From the NCBI GenBank assembly GCA_963576475.1, contig OY754990.1:1024903-1088902 (forward strand): DNA of 64,000 bases, in the 5' to 3' direction. The notes under the pieces are model-generated. The model had not been told where the DNA came from. It worked only from the letters and a program-made list of their open reading frames with translations, and ran no database searches. A program made the translations under genes and the position numbers. Each line of letters opens with the position of its first letter. The stretch's first letter is position 1. Shown one piece after another: positions 11,413 to 23,389 of this stretch. The DNA comes from Molanna angustata. Its lineage: Eukaryota > Arthropoda > Insecta > Trichoptera > Molannidae.

Positions 11413-11745
11413 ATAGATTTTTATCATAATATACAAGATGTAGTACTCTGTGCAAAAAGTGAGTCATGGAATATCACGCGTTTGACGTTTTGGTTGGCAA
11501 CATATTTCAGTTTTCCTCACATTTCAACACATCCTAGATAACTGTTCTCTAAACTTTAATAATTAAAATGTTTTTTAGACAAATAAATTCGAAAACAATT
11601 CACATTTGTCATTATTCTCTATAGAAACACGATGTGGTCTGCCAACCAAAACGTCAAAAATCTCGTGGAAAATTGCCTCACTTCGATTCAGACAAAATTT
11701 GCTAATTACGACATCTAGTTTATAATAAAAATCTATGGACTACGC
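11413..11745 (-). mobile_element. MITE family A, copy 3
   Basis: Begins ATAGATTTTTATCATAATAT and ends in the inverse. Interior matches copy 2 (TTGGTTGGCAACATATTTCAG). Confidence 0.75.
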
Positions 11746-12311
11746 ATGCGTACTGTTCGGCCATGTTTATTTATGTCATGGTGCCATGATGTCGCCTAAC
11801 CTAACATTTCAATTTATCTGCACAGATATTATTTGTTTTTTTATTTTCGACATAACATATAAATTATCCATTTTTATTTGTTTCCGTACACAACTGATTT
11901 TTTCTACTTAACCAAAATATCCCGAACTGCTGTCAAAATAACTAGTACGCTTCCAATTAGGTGTGAACTAAAATTAGGAACGTTTTGACAGTTGATTCGT
12001 TGACTAAAATGTGGTTATAAAATAGGGAATTCAACTAATGCGTGACTTACTTTGAGTAAGAATGTTCCTATTTCAGCGTTATCGAATATCAACTTGGACT
12101 GAGTGGAATAGGAACGCATCTATTTTAGACGGAACGTTCTTAAAAAGTTATAGAATCTGACATAATGTAATGATACATACATTAATAAGGAAAAATGTAC
12201 GGTTAGTTATTTAGGTTATAATGTGTGCGTCCAAAAATTTTCCCTTTCATACTGTTTTATGGTGAGGTTACATTTAAATATATTGGTATGTTTTAAAAGT
12301 CAAGTTATATG

Positions 12312-12914
12312 GTAAGAGGGCGACTGCTGCCAACGTACCTATTTTTTCAATTTGAATTTGCATCATTACTACAAAACTAATCATTCTGAAAAAAATAACC
12401 TAGTTAGTGTGGATTTCTAAAAAACTGTAAGGTAAAAACTATAAGCAATATAGTTATTTATAAATTAAAGAAGAACAAAATATTTGGAAAAATATGATGT
12501 GACGTTTCATTAATGCATCAGGTTAAGTTAATAAACCAAAATAACTTTTATTTCGCAATGGCGCTGAATGGAAAATAAATGTTTTTTAGGTTTATTTACT
12601 AAACCTGAAGCATTAATGCAACGTCACATCATATTTTTCTAGATATTTTTGTCTTCTTTGATTTAAAAAAAAATATATATTAAACTATGCCTTATAGTTT
12701 ATTAAAAATATAAGATAAACGCTAAAAATCGAGGTATGCCATTATTTTTCTACAATAATATATACAGAACATTATCAAAAAGTAAAGATATATTTTTGTT
12801 TATTAATACCCAAACTATCTAAATTATTTGTTTTCAAAACGATTTGATAATAAATAATGATGGTATATCAAATTGAAAAATAGGTACGTTGGCAGCAGTC
12901 CCCCCCCCCCTTAA
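12312..12914. mobile_element. Foldback element C, copy 2
   Basis: Left end GAGGGCGACTGCTGCCAACG and right end CGTTGGCAGCAGTC followed by a C-run and TTAA (12911-12914). Interior arms match copy 1, including GTGACGTTTCATTAATGCAT and its inverse. Confidence 0.8.
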
Positions 12915-13202
12915 CAAGTACTAACAGTCGATTTGATTCTTCTTTTTCTTTAATGACAAAATGGTCTTTCAGTCGTCTATTATCTTTCCAGCTGAGATAT
13001 GATTTCTTTCTAGTATTCTCTTGGATGTGATTTCAGTTTAGTATATATCTTTAATAATAAGGTACGTATGTGTTGATTTATCGTGTTCAAGTATATTTTC
13101 TTCGCATGCATTCTGTCTACGACTAGGATAATTTTCACCTTGGAATCTGCATTCTGTTCTTAGGCACTTAATATTGTAAATAACTTATCTTGACAGGAAG
13201 AA

Positions 13203-13360
13203 TTAAATCTTTATTTTGCGGGCCTTAGGCCGATTGAACCTTTGTAACTCTAATGTCAGCAGACACTGTATCCATTAAGTCACCGCAGAAGAGAGTTTCT
13301 TCAGTGACAGAGGAAGTGGACCACAGTCCCTTCTTCATCTTGGTCTTGGCATAATTGAAA
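13203..13360 (-). pseudogene. 3' fragment of the RNase H LINE family seen at 34100-35848
   Basis: ATGTCAGCAGACACTGTATC, GACAGAGGAAGTGGACCAC and CTTCATCTTGG match the 3' part of the longer copy, with scattered substitutions and small gaps. Confidence 0.65.
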
Positions 13361-13476
13361 TAATACTTCTAGCTTCTATGACTATTCCGTGTATAAATAT
13401 TAATTATATCAAACAGTGATATTTATCTGTGTGACCTATGTATATAAAATTACAGTAAAAATATTGTAAAATAGAA

Positions 13477-14316
13477 TTAGGGGCTGTTTCACCAGGTCCC
13501 GAATATCTCTCGATTATGCCTATTTAGCGGTTATGTCTCAAGTAAAGTAAAAATTGCGTTTCACCACTCCCGAATAGCGCTACTCGTCAGATAAAGTGAC
13601 AAGTAACTTATAGGGGACTTTACCTACCCAGTAAAGTTATTCGGAACTTTATTTGTCACTTTGACAGTTGCATTTCATTGCCGGTATCACGTGTTTCATT
13701 GTTATTTTCTTTTAAATATGATTTTATTTGAGGCAATAGACGATGTTTTTGATGCGGAAATGTTTCCTACACGAATAAATAAAATATTTTGGCCATGAAA
13801 AGACTACTTCGTCAAATTCGATGAAGTTGATTTTAAAAGAAAATTTCGCTTGTCAAAGCTTACAGTATCAATGGTATATAACTTGATAAAATATCGAATT
13901 ACGACAAATACAATGAAGCACATACAAACTTTGATATACAAAACATTACTTTATTATATTCATTTGTTATTTAAATAATAAATGACATTCAAATGGTAAA
14001 ATTAAGTATTATTTTAAATACATAGAATTGTTTGTTATTATTTAAATTCAAAAGCTACGACACACAGTTTCGATTCTAAATGTCAAAATGAAACGCATTT
14101 GGCGTTTGTCCATAGAAGGATTTGAAAACTAGTACATTTCTATGCATTTGTCTATAAAAATGTGACGTTACCATCGTTATTCGTCAATTTACTATTCGGA
14201 ACTCATCCAACGATGGTGAAACGCAGAATTTATTTAAAACATTTTAACCGGCGAATAATACTACTTGCCGAATAGTTATTCGGGACTTATTCGGATTTTG
14301 GTGAAACAGCCCCTTA
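13477..14316 (+). mobile_element. PIF/Harbinger-type DNA transposon, degenerate
   Basis: The ends are TTA|GGGGCTGTTTCACCA and TGGTGAAACAGCCCC|TTA: a 15-bp perfect terminal inverted repeat with a 3-bp TTA duplication, the PIF/Harbinger signature. A remnant around 13718-13905 reads LFEAIDDVFDAEMFPTRINK and, after a stop, FKRKFRLSKLTVSMVYNLI, like the N-terminus of Harbinger transposases. The DDE part is missing or unrecognisable. Confidence 0.8.
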
Positions 14317-15195
14317 ATATTGTAACAGTCTTATTCATAATATTTCCTTATACTGCGGTAAAAATATTATATAACTAAAAAACTCTTGATGATAGAACTC
14401 CATAATCAACTAAAATTATGAAAAAATTATATTTAATTTTACGTTCTACTTAAATTTTTGGCAAACGGGACTCCCATTTACCGGTATCGCTCTATGATGA
14501 GCATCGTCAGAATGGTGAACAATAATGAAGACCATCTATATATAGATTCACAAAGAGGATAACAATAATAATATGATATGGAAGGGGGAAATTCTAAGAT
14601 AAATTAAATAAGTACCCTCAAGACATTAAGGTAAGTAAATATGTATGTAGGAACATACATATAATAAAAATACAATTGAAGTGAAGGAATGAATATACAA
14701 ATTAATATTGTATTAAAAGGACAGCAATTAGGTATATTGAATAATGGCCAACATTAACTATTCTAATGGTAATAATAATGGAGAAGTATTAAAATCTATT
14801 TGTGCGTTAATCAAAGGAACGTTGCTGTTACATTTTACACTATTTATCTCTAATATTTCAAATTTGTCTAATTTTTTACCTAACAGTGGTTATGACAAAT
14901 ATTTTTTGTAACCCATTCACGTTGTATTAAGACGCGAAACAATACATTTGATCGTATTTATAATTATCTGTTGTTTTATTAATTTGTGAAATGAAATAGA
15001 AAACAAATGTTCACGTCGCTTCACAAATGTCAATAATGATTTACGTATAATGCGACCATCGGCAACATTCGGGAAATATTCGGTCTCTATAATCTTATTA
15101 TATTGGTGTTAAAACAACCTGGCACCGTGTTTATCTTATATAGGCGTAATGTACCGTTGTATAGCATTATTGTCTTATATGTATATTGTGTGAAG
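14317..15195. other. No gene seen
   Basis: AT-rich sequence with no ORF, splice chain or repeat that I can match elsewhere in the window. Confidence 0.45.
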
Positions 15196-15199
15196 TTAG

Positions 15200-15398
15200 A
15201 ATGAGGACCTTGGGCAGGCCCCAAATGGACATTAGATCCATACCCTCATTGAATCCCCTGCGGGTCCTAAACTTCCTAAGAGAGCTAGGACTCGAGGGGA
15301 TGCTATAACAGGAAACCCGGTAAGCAAGTAGGGGGGGGTGCAAAAGATCCTAAGGGTCGCAGTACATAACAACACATTCTAATAATAAAAAAAAAATA
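15200..15398 (+). mobile_element. 3' end of an I-like LINE
   Basis: AGGACCTTGGGCAGGCCCC to GTCGCAGTACATAACAACAC and a TAATAA/A-rich tail match, inverted, the copy at 44747-45203. Confidence 0.75.
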
Positions 15399-15549
15399 TA
15401 AGTTATTATGAATAGTGATTTTCAGAATTGTTGTTATACACCGTTTTAAACCTAACATAAGTTATTACGAATAAGACTGTTAATGTATATCTCTAACAAC
15501 ATCCTCAGAAAAGATAATGTCTAGTGAGGCATGGTTTAATTTAGGCCTG

Positions 15550-16370
15550 GTTCAGACAGGTGGAATCAACCATGATGCAAACCGCTAAGAAATTGTTTGC
15601 ATTCGTTAGTATCAATTATTCGTTCGTACGTGTCGCACGCGGACACGTATAAACGAATAAAAAAGACGCTAATGCAAACAACTGTCATAACTGAGCTGAG
15701 TGTAACTTGAAGAAGGATATTTTTAACACACTGCATCGGTTCGTCCACATGTAAAGAATGACTGACAAAAATTTTAGAGTTTATTAGAGAAGGAATGAGA
15801 GGAAAGGGCTAGACAAGATTACATTTCGTACCAACAATATACTGAAAACACAAAAATCTATATTTCCAACCACTTTCGGGAGAGTACATTCTGAAGTTTT
15901 CTATTGTTTTTCGTAGGCAGAACGCACAACGACGAAAATACGCGTGTAAATACATTAATTGTGAATTAGATTCTGTATGGCGCTAAACTGTAACAATCTT
16001 TTGAGTGGTTTAATTTCTAGAATGTTCATCCTTTTCCATACCATCGCGGCATATCCCACAATGAGGGGTAACCAGCGACAGGCGTGCGGGTGTGCATTAC
16101 CTTATAAAAAAAAAAGGAGTACGACACGTGCGTGTATACCCACACACCGGTCTCGTCTCACCTCAAAAGGCACAACATACAGAATGAGTGATGGTGAACT
16201 TAGCTCCTATCTTCGAATATGGTGTTTATATAAAATCGAGCATTAGCGAGTTGATTTGGAGATCTTTGGTATTTAATACTATTTTCTCTGTGGTTTATGC
16301 TCGTAGACCACAGATAAATAGTACTTAACCCCTTTGGTGTTTAAACAAAGTCATTCTTTACTGTACAGAT
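15550..16370. other. Gene-free stretch with a SINE fragment
   Basis: 16040-16150 (-) matches the repeat end at 7240-7355 (GGCATATCCCACAATG, AACCAGCGACAGGCGTGCGG). The rest is unmatched. Confidence 0.5.
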
Positions 16371-16445
16371 GGGTGGTGGCAGAGCAGTTAGCGCGCTAGG
16401 TTAATAATTCAGTGTTCGTGAGTTCGAATCCTGCCACGACCAATT
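16371..16445 (+). mobile_element. SINE family T head, truncated
   Basis: GGGTGGTGGCAGAGCAGTTA through GAGTTCGAATCCTGCC keeps A- and B-box-like parts but changes at once into element F without the SINE body. Confidence 0.65.
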
Positions 16446-16905
16446 TCATCAACATTTGCGAAATGTCAAAAAGTAAGGTCGATAGCGAGGAACCTTACGA
16501 GTGGTTTAATACTAAAATACGAGATTTTTTCGGTGGATGATGATTTTATCGGCTTCGTTGAATATGTATTTGGTAATTTTGTTAAATCAAATACCAAACA
16601 GAGTATTCAGCGATCCATACGAGATGCCGAAAATTTACTGGAATTTCAGAAAAATCGCGACATCGAACTATCAGTGTGTCTTAGTTACATGTGTTTTAAG
16701 TTGTTATGAGAAAAAACATTTTAAACGTCAGTCTAAATCCATTGAAAACTATCATCTCTTTTCTTCGTATACAATAATGTGCAATGCTACGCCATCGACC
16801 TTAAGTTTGGTTATATTGCTAACTTAAGAACACTAAATACTCCAGTGAGGTTAGGAGTTAGTATTTAGTTACCTAGGACTGTGCATTCGGGTCTTAGATA
16901 AGGAA
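16446..16905 (+). mobile_element. Repeat element F, copy 1, with coding-like block
   Basis: Matches 57065-57555 over several hundred bases, and inverted 40560-41020. The conserved block reads KVDSEEPYEWFNTK in one frame and DDDFIGFVEYVF, then SIRDAEN..EFQKNRDIE in another. It ends GAGGTTAGGAGTTAGTATTT and ACTGTGCATTC. Non-functional here. Confidence 0.7.
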
Positions 16906-17280
16906 CAAAGGACGGTACAACTCGCGTCGGTTAAAAGCTACAGATAAACCATTGGATTGTTACAAGTTTATCGCCATACGAATGAAAAAAAAAAAAACAT
17001 TAAAAATTAAGGTACGTTTCTTTGTAAATACATCATTCATTAATATAGGAAAATTATGACTTATAAATACACATATATATATTTGTCCATTTATATCATA
17101 AAATGTATGTAAAAAAAATATCAAAAAATATAAAAAATTACAAAAATAAAAATGCAAAACTAACTGTTTATTTTTTATTTTCTTTTCCTTTTTTATCCGT
17201 TTATCATACCAGGGGGAACAAGTTTGGTCAACTGGCAGAATCAAAACCATCCATGTTTACCCATATCGTGGATATAATTA

Positions 17281-17680
17281 GATGGGTCGATGGCAGAGCG
17301 GTTAGCTCATTGGGTTAGTAATCCAGTGGTCGCAAGTTCGAGTCTCGACCGATTTCGTTCACCTATAGCATAAGCATTTATGCTTATTTTAAGGAAAGTA
17401 GGAAGATGTATATGATGAGGTCTGATGACGACAGGCACGACAGCTATGTGCTCTGGGAGTATACTCCTTGAGTTGACCGGCTGTCGTAGTTCGGAACCCA
17501 CATACATCGTATTATGTACATTAAAATTACCAGATACTGAATTTGTCAACCTCAGATAAACCCTGAGGGCTTCGATGGTTGACTGAATCTTTGAATTGTA
17601 AATGTCATATATCAATAAAAAAAATGTATATGTACTTGTTTAACAAGGACATATTTATTTTTTATTTAAAAAAAAAATAT
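17281..17680 (+). mobile_element. SINE family T split by a small retro-insertion
   Basis: Head GGGTCGATGGCAGAGCGG at 17281 and tail TACTTGTTTAACAAGGACAT at 17633 belong to one SINE. Bases 17415-17623 are inserted between copies of the 9-bp duplication ATGTATATG (17406-17414 and 17624-17632). The insert ends in ATCAATAAAAAA, so it is a 5'-truncated retrocopy of unknown source. Confidence 0.8.
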
Positions 17681-17814
17681 ATTTATCATATGGAGTTCTA
17701 TAATATCATAGGATGTAAAAAAATAAATAAAATAATGTATTACTATGAAAAATTGTTAATATAAATAAGGGAAACGTTGTGTATGCATTTATCATATATG
17801 TTGCTTAGGGAACG

Positions 17815-18420
17815 GAACGGAATGGAAGACCTGATAAAGACATTGAAAGAAGAGTTATGGCAGGTAATAGAATAAACGGAGCTCTTGGACCAGTAATGTC
17901 CGATCTGAGCATCTCAAAATTGCCGTACATAAGCAATTGTAGTGCCCACTTTGATGTATGCCAGTGAAACACGGACGTGGCAAAAGACGCATGAAAGTAG
18001 AATAAATGCTGTGGAAATGAGATCACTAAAAAGAGTATGTAATAGAAAGATATATGATAGAATAAAAAATGAGGACATAAGGAGGGAATACAAGATGAAT
18101 AAGAGTATTATAAGTAAAATAAAAGTGAATTCCTTGAGGTGGTTTGGACACATTGAAAGAATGAACGACTGACCAAAAAAATATACATGGGTGTAAGAGA
18201 TGGAGTGAATAGCAGGAGCCGCCCCAGAAAGGGATGGCATGACCATGTGAATGATATTTTGAAAGGAGGAAATATAAGAAGCTTGAATAATCGACGAGCA
18301 TCTATGAGACGATGCATGGCTGTAAAAAAAGCTAGGAATGTGTGCAAAAATAGAGGAATATGGCGCTCGGTTCTCTCTGCTTACCCTGTAAGGGATATGG
18401 TGTGATGGTATGTATGTATT
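17815..18420 (+). pseudogene. RTE-like LINE 3' part
   Basis: Frames with stops and a frameshift read TLMYASETRTWQK, LRWFGHIERMND, SRPRKGWHDHVNDILK and [13 protein letters not shown], then TGGTATGTATGTAT at the end. Relatives lie at 27535-27990, 50835-51265, 61548-61775 and as minus fragments at 26348-26490 and 59215-59330. Confidence 0.8.
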
Positions 18421-18484
18421 GTTTAGGGTGTAGAGCTCTAAGCAACATAATATGTTATATGATAAATGACATTTAAAATAGCCC

Positions 18485-18765
18485 AATGCTGCATTCAGAT
18501 TGAAACGCCGCTCGAAGACCTTGAGTGAGATTGGTGTGGAAAATGCCATAATATACAACTTCAGGTACATCCGATACTCGACGTCGAGTGTTCTATTTGA
18601 ACGCAGCCCTGGAATGCAGTATCAACAATACCATGGTAATGATAGCAACTTCATCGCGGCCACTACATCTGCTGTTGCCTGGCTCAATGACTTGGACATA
18701 TCATTTTTCGCTCGCTTCTTACTTCTCTTAGATTGAAAACTGTCTAGGCCAGGGGTTGGCTACCT
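18485..18765. mobile_element. DNA-transposon remnants: short TIR pair and a hAT-like end
   Basis: GCTGCATTCAGATTGAA at 18487 and the inverse of GGGCTGCGTTCAAATAG near 18590-18610 could be one TIR pair. From 18753, CAGGGGTTGGCTACCTGCGG matches the terminal repeat type of hAT elements, with no partner end found. Between them the minus strand reads SKKRAKNDMSKSLSQATADV in one open frame, too short to assign. Confidence 0.45.
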
Positions 18766-18909
18766 GCGGCTCTTTGGATGTGAACCTGCAAATCTTAAGT
18801 TCCATACGCAAATATTATTTATATTAACAATTAAAACATTTAAAAATTGTTCAGAATCGATCAACGAGGATAAAGCACTGATTCTATCTCTCAGCCACTT
18901 GTACTAAAA

Positions 18910-21900
18910 TAAAAGCAGTGTTATTATTCGAGTTATTTTTTGGAAAAGAGGTATTATTTTTGTAAAAAAGTAGTGTTATTATTCAAGTTATTTTTTGGAA
19001 AAGAGGTATTATTTTTGTAGAAAAGTAGTGTTATTATTAGCATTGTTTTTTAGAAAAGGAGTATTATTTTTGTAGAAAAGTGCTGTTATTATATGCGTTA
19101 TTTTTGGAAAATATGTGTCATTTAAAAGCGATGTTAATATATGCTTTAGTTTTTTTTTTTTTGAAAAGGGGTGTTATTTTTATAGAAAAGTGGTGTAATA
19201 AATCGTGTTATTTTTTGCAAAAGGGGTATTATTTTTGCAGAAAAACAGTGTTATTATTCGAGATATATTTTGGAAAAGGGGTATTATTTTTGTAGAAAGG
19301 TGGTGTAATTAATCGCGTTATTTTTCAAGAAAAGGGGAGATATTTTTAAAGAAAAGGGGAGATATTTTTAAAGAAAAGCGGTATTAATATTCACTTAAGC
19401 TTTTTGGAAAAGGGGTGTTATTTTTATAGGAAAGTGGTGTTATTATTCGCGTTATTTTGTAGGAAAATGTGTGATTTTTGTAGAGAAGCGATTTTATTAT
19501 TTTTTTGGAAAAGGATTGTTATATTTGTATAAAACCGTTATTATTCGCGTTGGAAAAGTATTTTTATTTTTGTAGAAAAGCGTGTTATTATTCGAGTTAT
19601 TTTTTGGAATAGGGGTGTTATTTTGTGGAAAAGCGATTTTAGTGGAAAAGCGATTGTTTGGGAAAATGTGTTATTTTTCTAGAAAAGTAGTGTTATAATT
19701 CGCGTTATTTTTTGCAAAAGGGTTAATATTTTTGTAGAAAAACTGTTATTATTTGAGATATATATTGGAAAAGGGGTATTATATTTGTAGAAAGGTGGTG
19801 TAATTATTCGCGTTATTTTTCTAGAAAAGGGGTGATATTTTTAAAGAAAAGCGGTGTTATTATTATCGTAATTTTTATGGAAAAGGAGTATTATTTTTGT
19901 AGAATAGTGCTGATATTATATGACCTATTTTTGGAAAATATGTGTTATTTTCCTAGAAAAGCGATGTTAATATTCACTTTAGTTTTTTGGAAAAGGGGTG
20001 TTATTTTTATAGGAAAGTGGTGTTATTATTCGCGTTATTTTTTTAGGAAAATGGGTGATTTTTGTAGAGAAGCGATTTTATTATTTTTTGGAAAAGGATT
20101 GTTATATTTGTTTAAAAGCGTTATTTTTCGCGTTGGAAAAGTATTTTTATTTTTGTAGAAAAGCGTGTTATTATTCGAGTTATTTTTCGAATAGGGGTGT
20201 TATTTTTTGGAAAAGCGATTTTATTATATGCGTTTTGTTTGGGAAAATATGTATTATTTTTCTAGAAAAGTAGTGTTATAATTCGCGTTATTTTTTGCAA
20301 AAGGGTTAGTATTTTTGTAGAAAAACAGTGTTATTATTTGAGATATATATTGGAAAAGGGGTATTATATTTGTAGAAAGGTGTTATTATTCGCGTTATTT
20401 TTCAAGAAAAGGGGTGATATTTTTAAAGAAAAGCGGTGTTATTATTATCGTTATTTTTATGGAAAAGGAGTATTATTTTTGTAGAATAGTGCTGTTATTA
20501 TATGCGTTATTTTTGGGAAAATATGTGTTATTTTTCTAGAAAAGTTATGTTTGTATTGGCTTTAGTTTTTTGGAAAAGGGGTGTAATTTTTATATTAATG
20601 TGGTGTTATAATTCGCGTTATTTTTTGCAGAAGGGGTATTATTTTTGTAGAAAAACAGTGTAATTATTCGAGATATATTTTGGAAAAGGGGTTATATTTT
20701 TGTAGAAATGTGGTGTGAAATTGGCGTTATTTTTCAAGAAAGGGGTGATATTTTTAAACAGTATTATTCGAGATATATTTTGGGAAAGAGGAATTATTTT
20801 TGTAGAAAAGCGGTGTTATTAGTCGCGTTATTTTTCAGGAAAAGGGGTGGTATTTTTAAAGAAAAGCGGTGTTATTATAAGCGTTATTATTTTGGAAAAG
20901 GAGTATTATTTTTGAAGAAAAGTGCTGTTATTATATGCGTTATTTTTGGGAAAATATGTGTTATTTTTCTAGAAAAGCGATGTTAATACTGGCTTTAGTT
21001 TATTGGAAAAGGGGTGTAATTTTTATAGGAAAGTGGTGTTATTACTCGCGTTATTTTTTAGGAAAATGGGTGATTTTTGTAGAGAAGCGATATTATTATT
21101 ATTTTGGAAAAGGAGTGTTATTTTTGTAGAAAAGCAGTGTTATTATTCGAGTTATTTTTTGCAAAAGGGGTATTATTTTTGCAGAAAAACAGTTTTATTA
21201 TTCGTGATATATTTAGGAAAAGGGGTATTATTTTTGTAGAAATGTGGTGTTAATATTCGCGTTATTTTTCAAGAAAGGGGTGATATTTTTAAACAGTATT
21301 ATTCGAGATATATTTTGGAAAAGGGGTATTATTTTTGTAGAAAGGTGGTGTTAATAGTCGCGTTATTTTTCAAGAAAGGGGTGATATTTTAAAAGAAAAG
21401 CGGTGTTATTATTATCGTTATTTTTTTGGAAAAGGAGTATTATTTTTGTAGAAAAGTTCTGTTATTATATGCGTTAATTTTGGGAAAATATGTGTTGTTT
21501 TTCTAGAAAAGCGATGTTAATATTGGCTTTAGTTTATTGGAAAAGGGGTGTAATTTTTATATTAAAGTGGTGTTATAATTCGCGTCATTTTTTGGGAAAA
21601 TGCGTGATTTTTGTAGAGAAGCGATATTATTATTATTTTGGAAAAGGAGTGTTATTTTTGTAGAAAAGCAGTGTTATTATTCGAGTTATTTTTTGGAAAA
21701 GGGGTGTTATATTTGTGGAAAGCGATGTTATTATTTGCGTTATGTTTTGGAAAAGGACTATAATTTTTGTAGAAAAATGCTGTTATTATATGTGTTATTT
21801 TTATAGAAAAGGGATGTTAATATACGCTTTAGTTTTTTGGAAAAGAGGTGTAATTTTTATAGAATAATGGTGTTATAATTCGCGTTATTTTTTGCAAAAG

Positions 21901-22700
21901 GGGTATTATTTTTGTAGAAAAACAGTACTATTATTCGAGATATATTTTGGAAAAGAGGAATTATTTTGTAGAAAAGTAGTGTTATTAGTCGCGTTATTTT
22001 TCAAGAAAGGGGTGATATTTTAAAAGAAAAGCGGTGTTATTACTATCGTTATTTTTTTGGAAAAGGAGTATTATTTTTGTAGAAAAGTGCTGTTATTATA
22101 TGCGTTATTTTTGCGAAAATATGTGTTGTATTTTTAGAAAAGCGATGTTAATATTCACTTAAGTTTTTTGGAAAAGGGGTATTATTTTTGTAGAAAAACA
22201 GTGTTATTATTCGAGATATATTTTGGAAAAGGGGTATTATTTTTGTAGAAAGGTGGTGTTAATAGTCGCGTTATTTTTCAAGAAAGGGGTGATATTTTAA
22301 AAGAAAAGCGGTGTTATTATTATCGTTATTTTTTTGGAAAAGGAGTATTATTTTTGTAGAAAAGTTCTGTTATTATATGCGTTAATTTTGGGAAAATATG
22401 TGTTGTTTTTCTAGAAAAGCGATGTTAATATTGGCTTTAGTTTATTGGAAAAGGGGTGTAATTTTTATATAAAAGTGGTGTTATAATTCGCGTTATTTTT
22501 TGCAAAAGGTTTAGTACCTATTTTTGTATAAAAACAGTGTTATTATTTGAGATATATATATTGGAAAAGGGGTTATTGCGTTTTTTTGGAAAAGGAGTAT
22601 TATTTTTGTATAAAAGTGGTGTTATTATTCGCTTTAGTATTTTGGAAAAGGCGTGTTATTTTTGTAGAAAATTAATGTTTTTTTTTGTACAAAAGCAATG
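18910..22700. repeat. 3.8-kb satellite, monomer about 56 bp, with higher-order repeats
   Basis: Monomers follow GGAAAAGGGGTATTATTTTT, GTAGAAAAG and GTGTTATTATTCGCGTTA. Spacing between early monomers is 55-56 bp. Blocks recur at longer periods: about 585 bp between 19465 and 20050, and about 908 bp between 21335-21570 and 22243-22478, the last nearly identical. All open frames here are repeat artefacts. Confidence 0.93.
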
Positions 22701-22849
22701 CTATTATTGGTCATCGGTCATCGGCTGCTTTAGTAACCACTTTACGCAATTACAATATTCGCCAATTTAGAATTTCTTTTTGTAGTGAGTTTTTCTTTGT
22801 AAGAGCTGTTAATTTGGAAGATATATTTATTTAATTAATTCATTCACAA

Positions 22850-22947
22850 TGGTGTTCCAAAGTGTCCATCTATCGGGCGGAGCACAAACTGATGAATACA
22901 GATATTAGTTTGTGCTCCGCCCGATAGATGGACGCTTTAGAACACCA
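22850..22947. repeat. 41-bp near-perfect hairpin
   Basis: Arms 22850-22890 and 22907-22947 are inverse copies with two mismatches around a 16-nt loop. The core is CCATCTATCGGGCGGAGC. No second copy in the window. Confidence 0.9.
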
Positions 22948-23389
22948 CTGTTAATGAAGCCCTTGAAAGGTTAGTGGAAAAATGAGGCTTGTTAAAATAA
23001 ATTTTTAAGAATTTTTTTTTATATACTTAGGTACCTACTTACCTATGAATAAATAGATTAGTTTTTTTATCAAAATACTTTATTTATGCGAGTACTATTT
23101 GTTGTTAATAATAATAAAACTCTTTTATTATGTAAAACAAATCACATAATGTGGCGGACTTATTGCCCGTAGACAATTTCTACCAGTCAACCACACTAGT
23201 AAATACAATAGTACCAGCAAGAACAAAAAATACAAATAACAAAAAATAAAAACTATTAATTCTTTTCTCGCGCAATCAGAATATACATTTAGACATAACC
23301 AAGTAGCAAAAATAATACATCAAAATTTAGCTATTAAATATTAATTAATTGACGCGTTAAACATAAAACCATATTTATTTATTTATTTG

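Noticed and set aside
19080..22770. Many FGKGVLFL-type open frames on plus
   Set aside because: Artefacts of the 56-bp satellite; peptide is the monomer read in frame.
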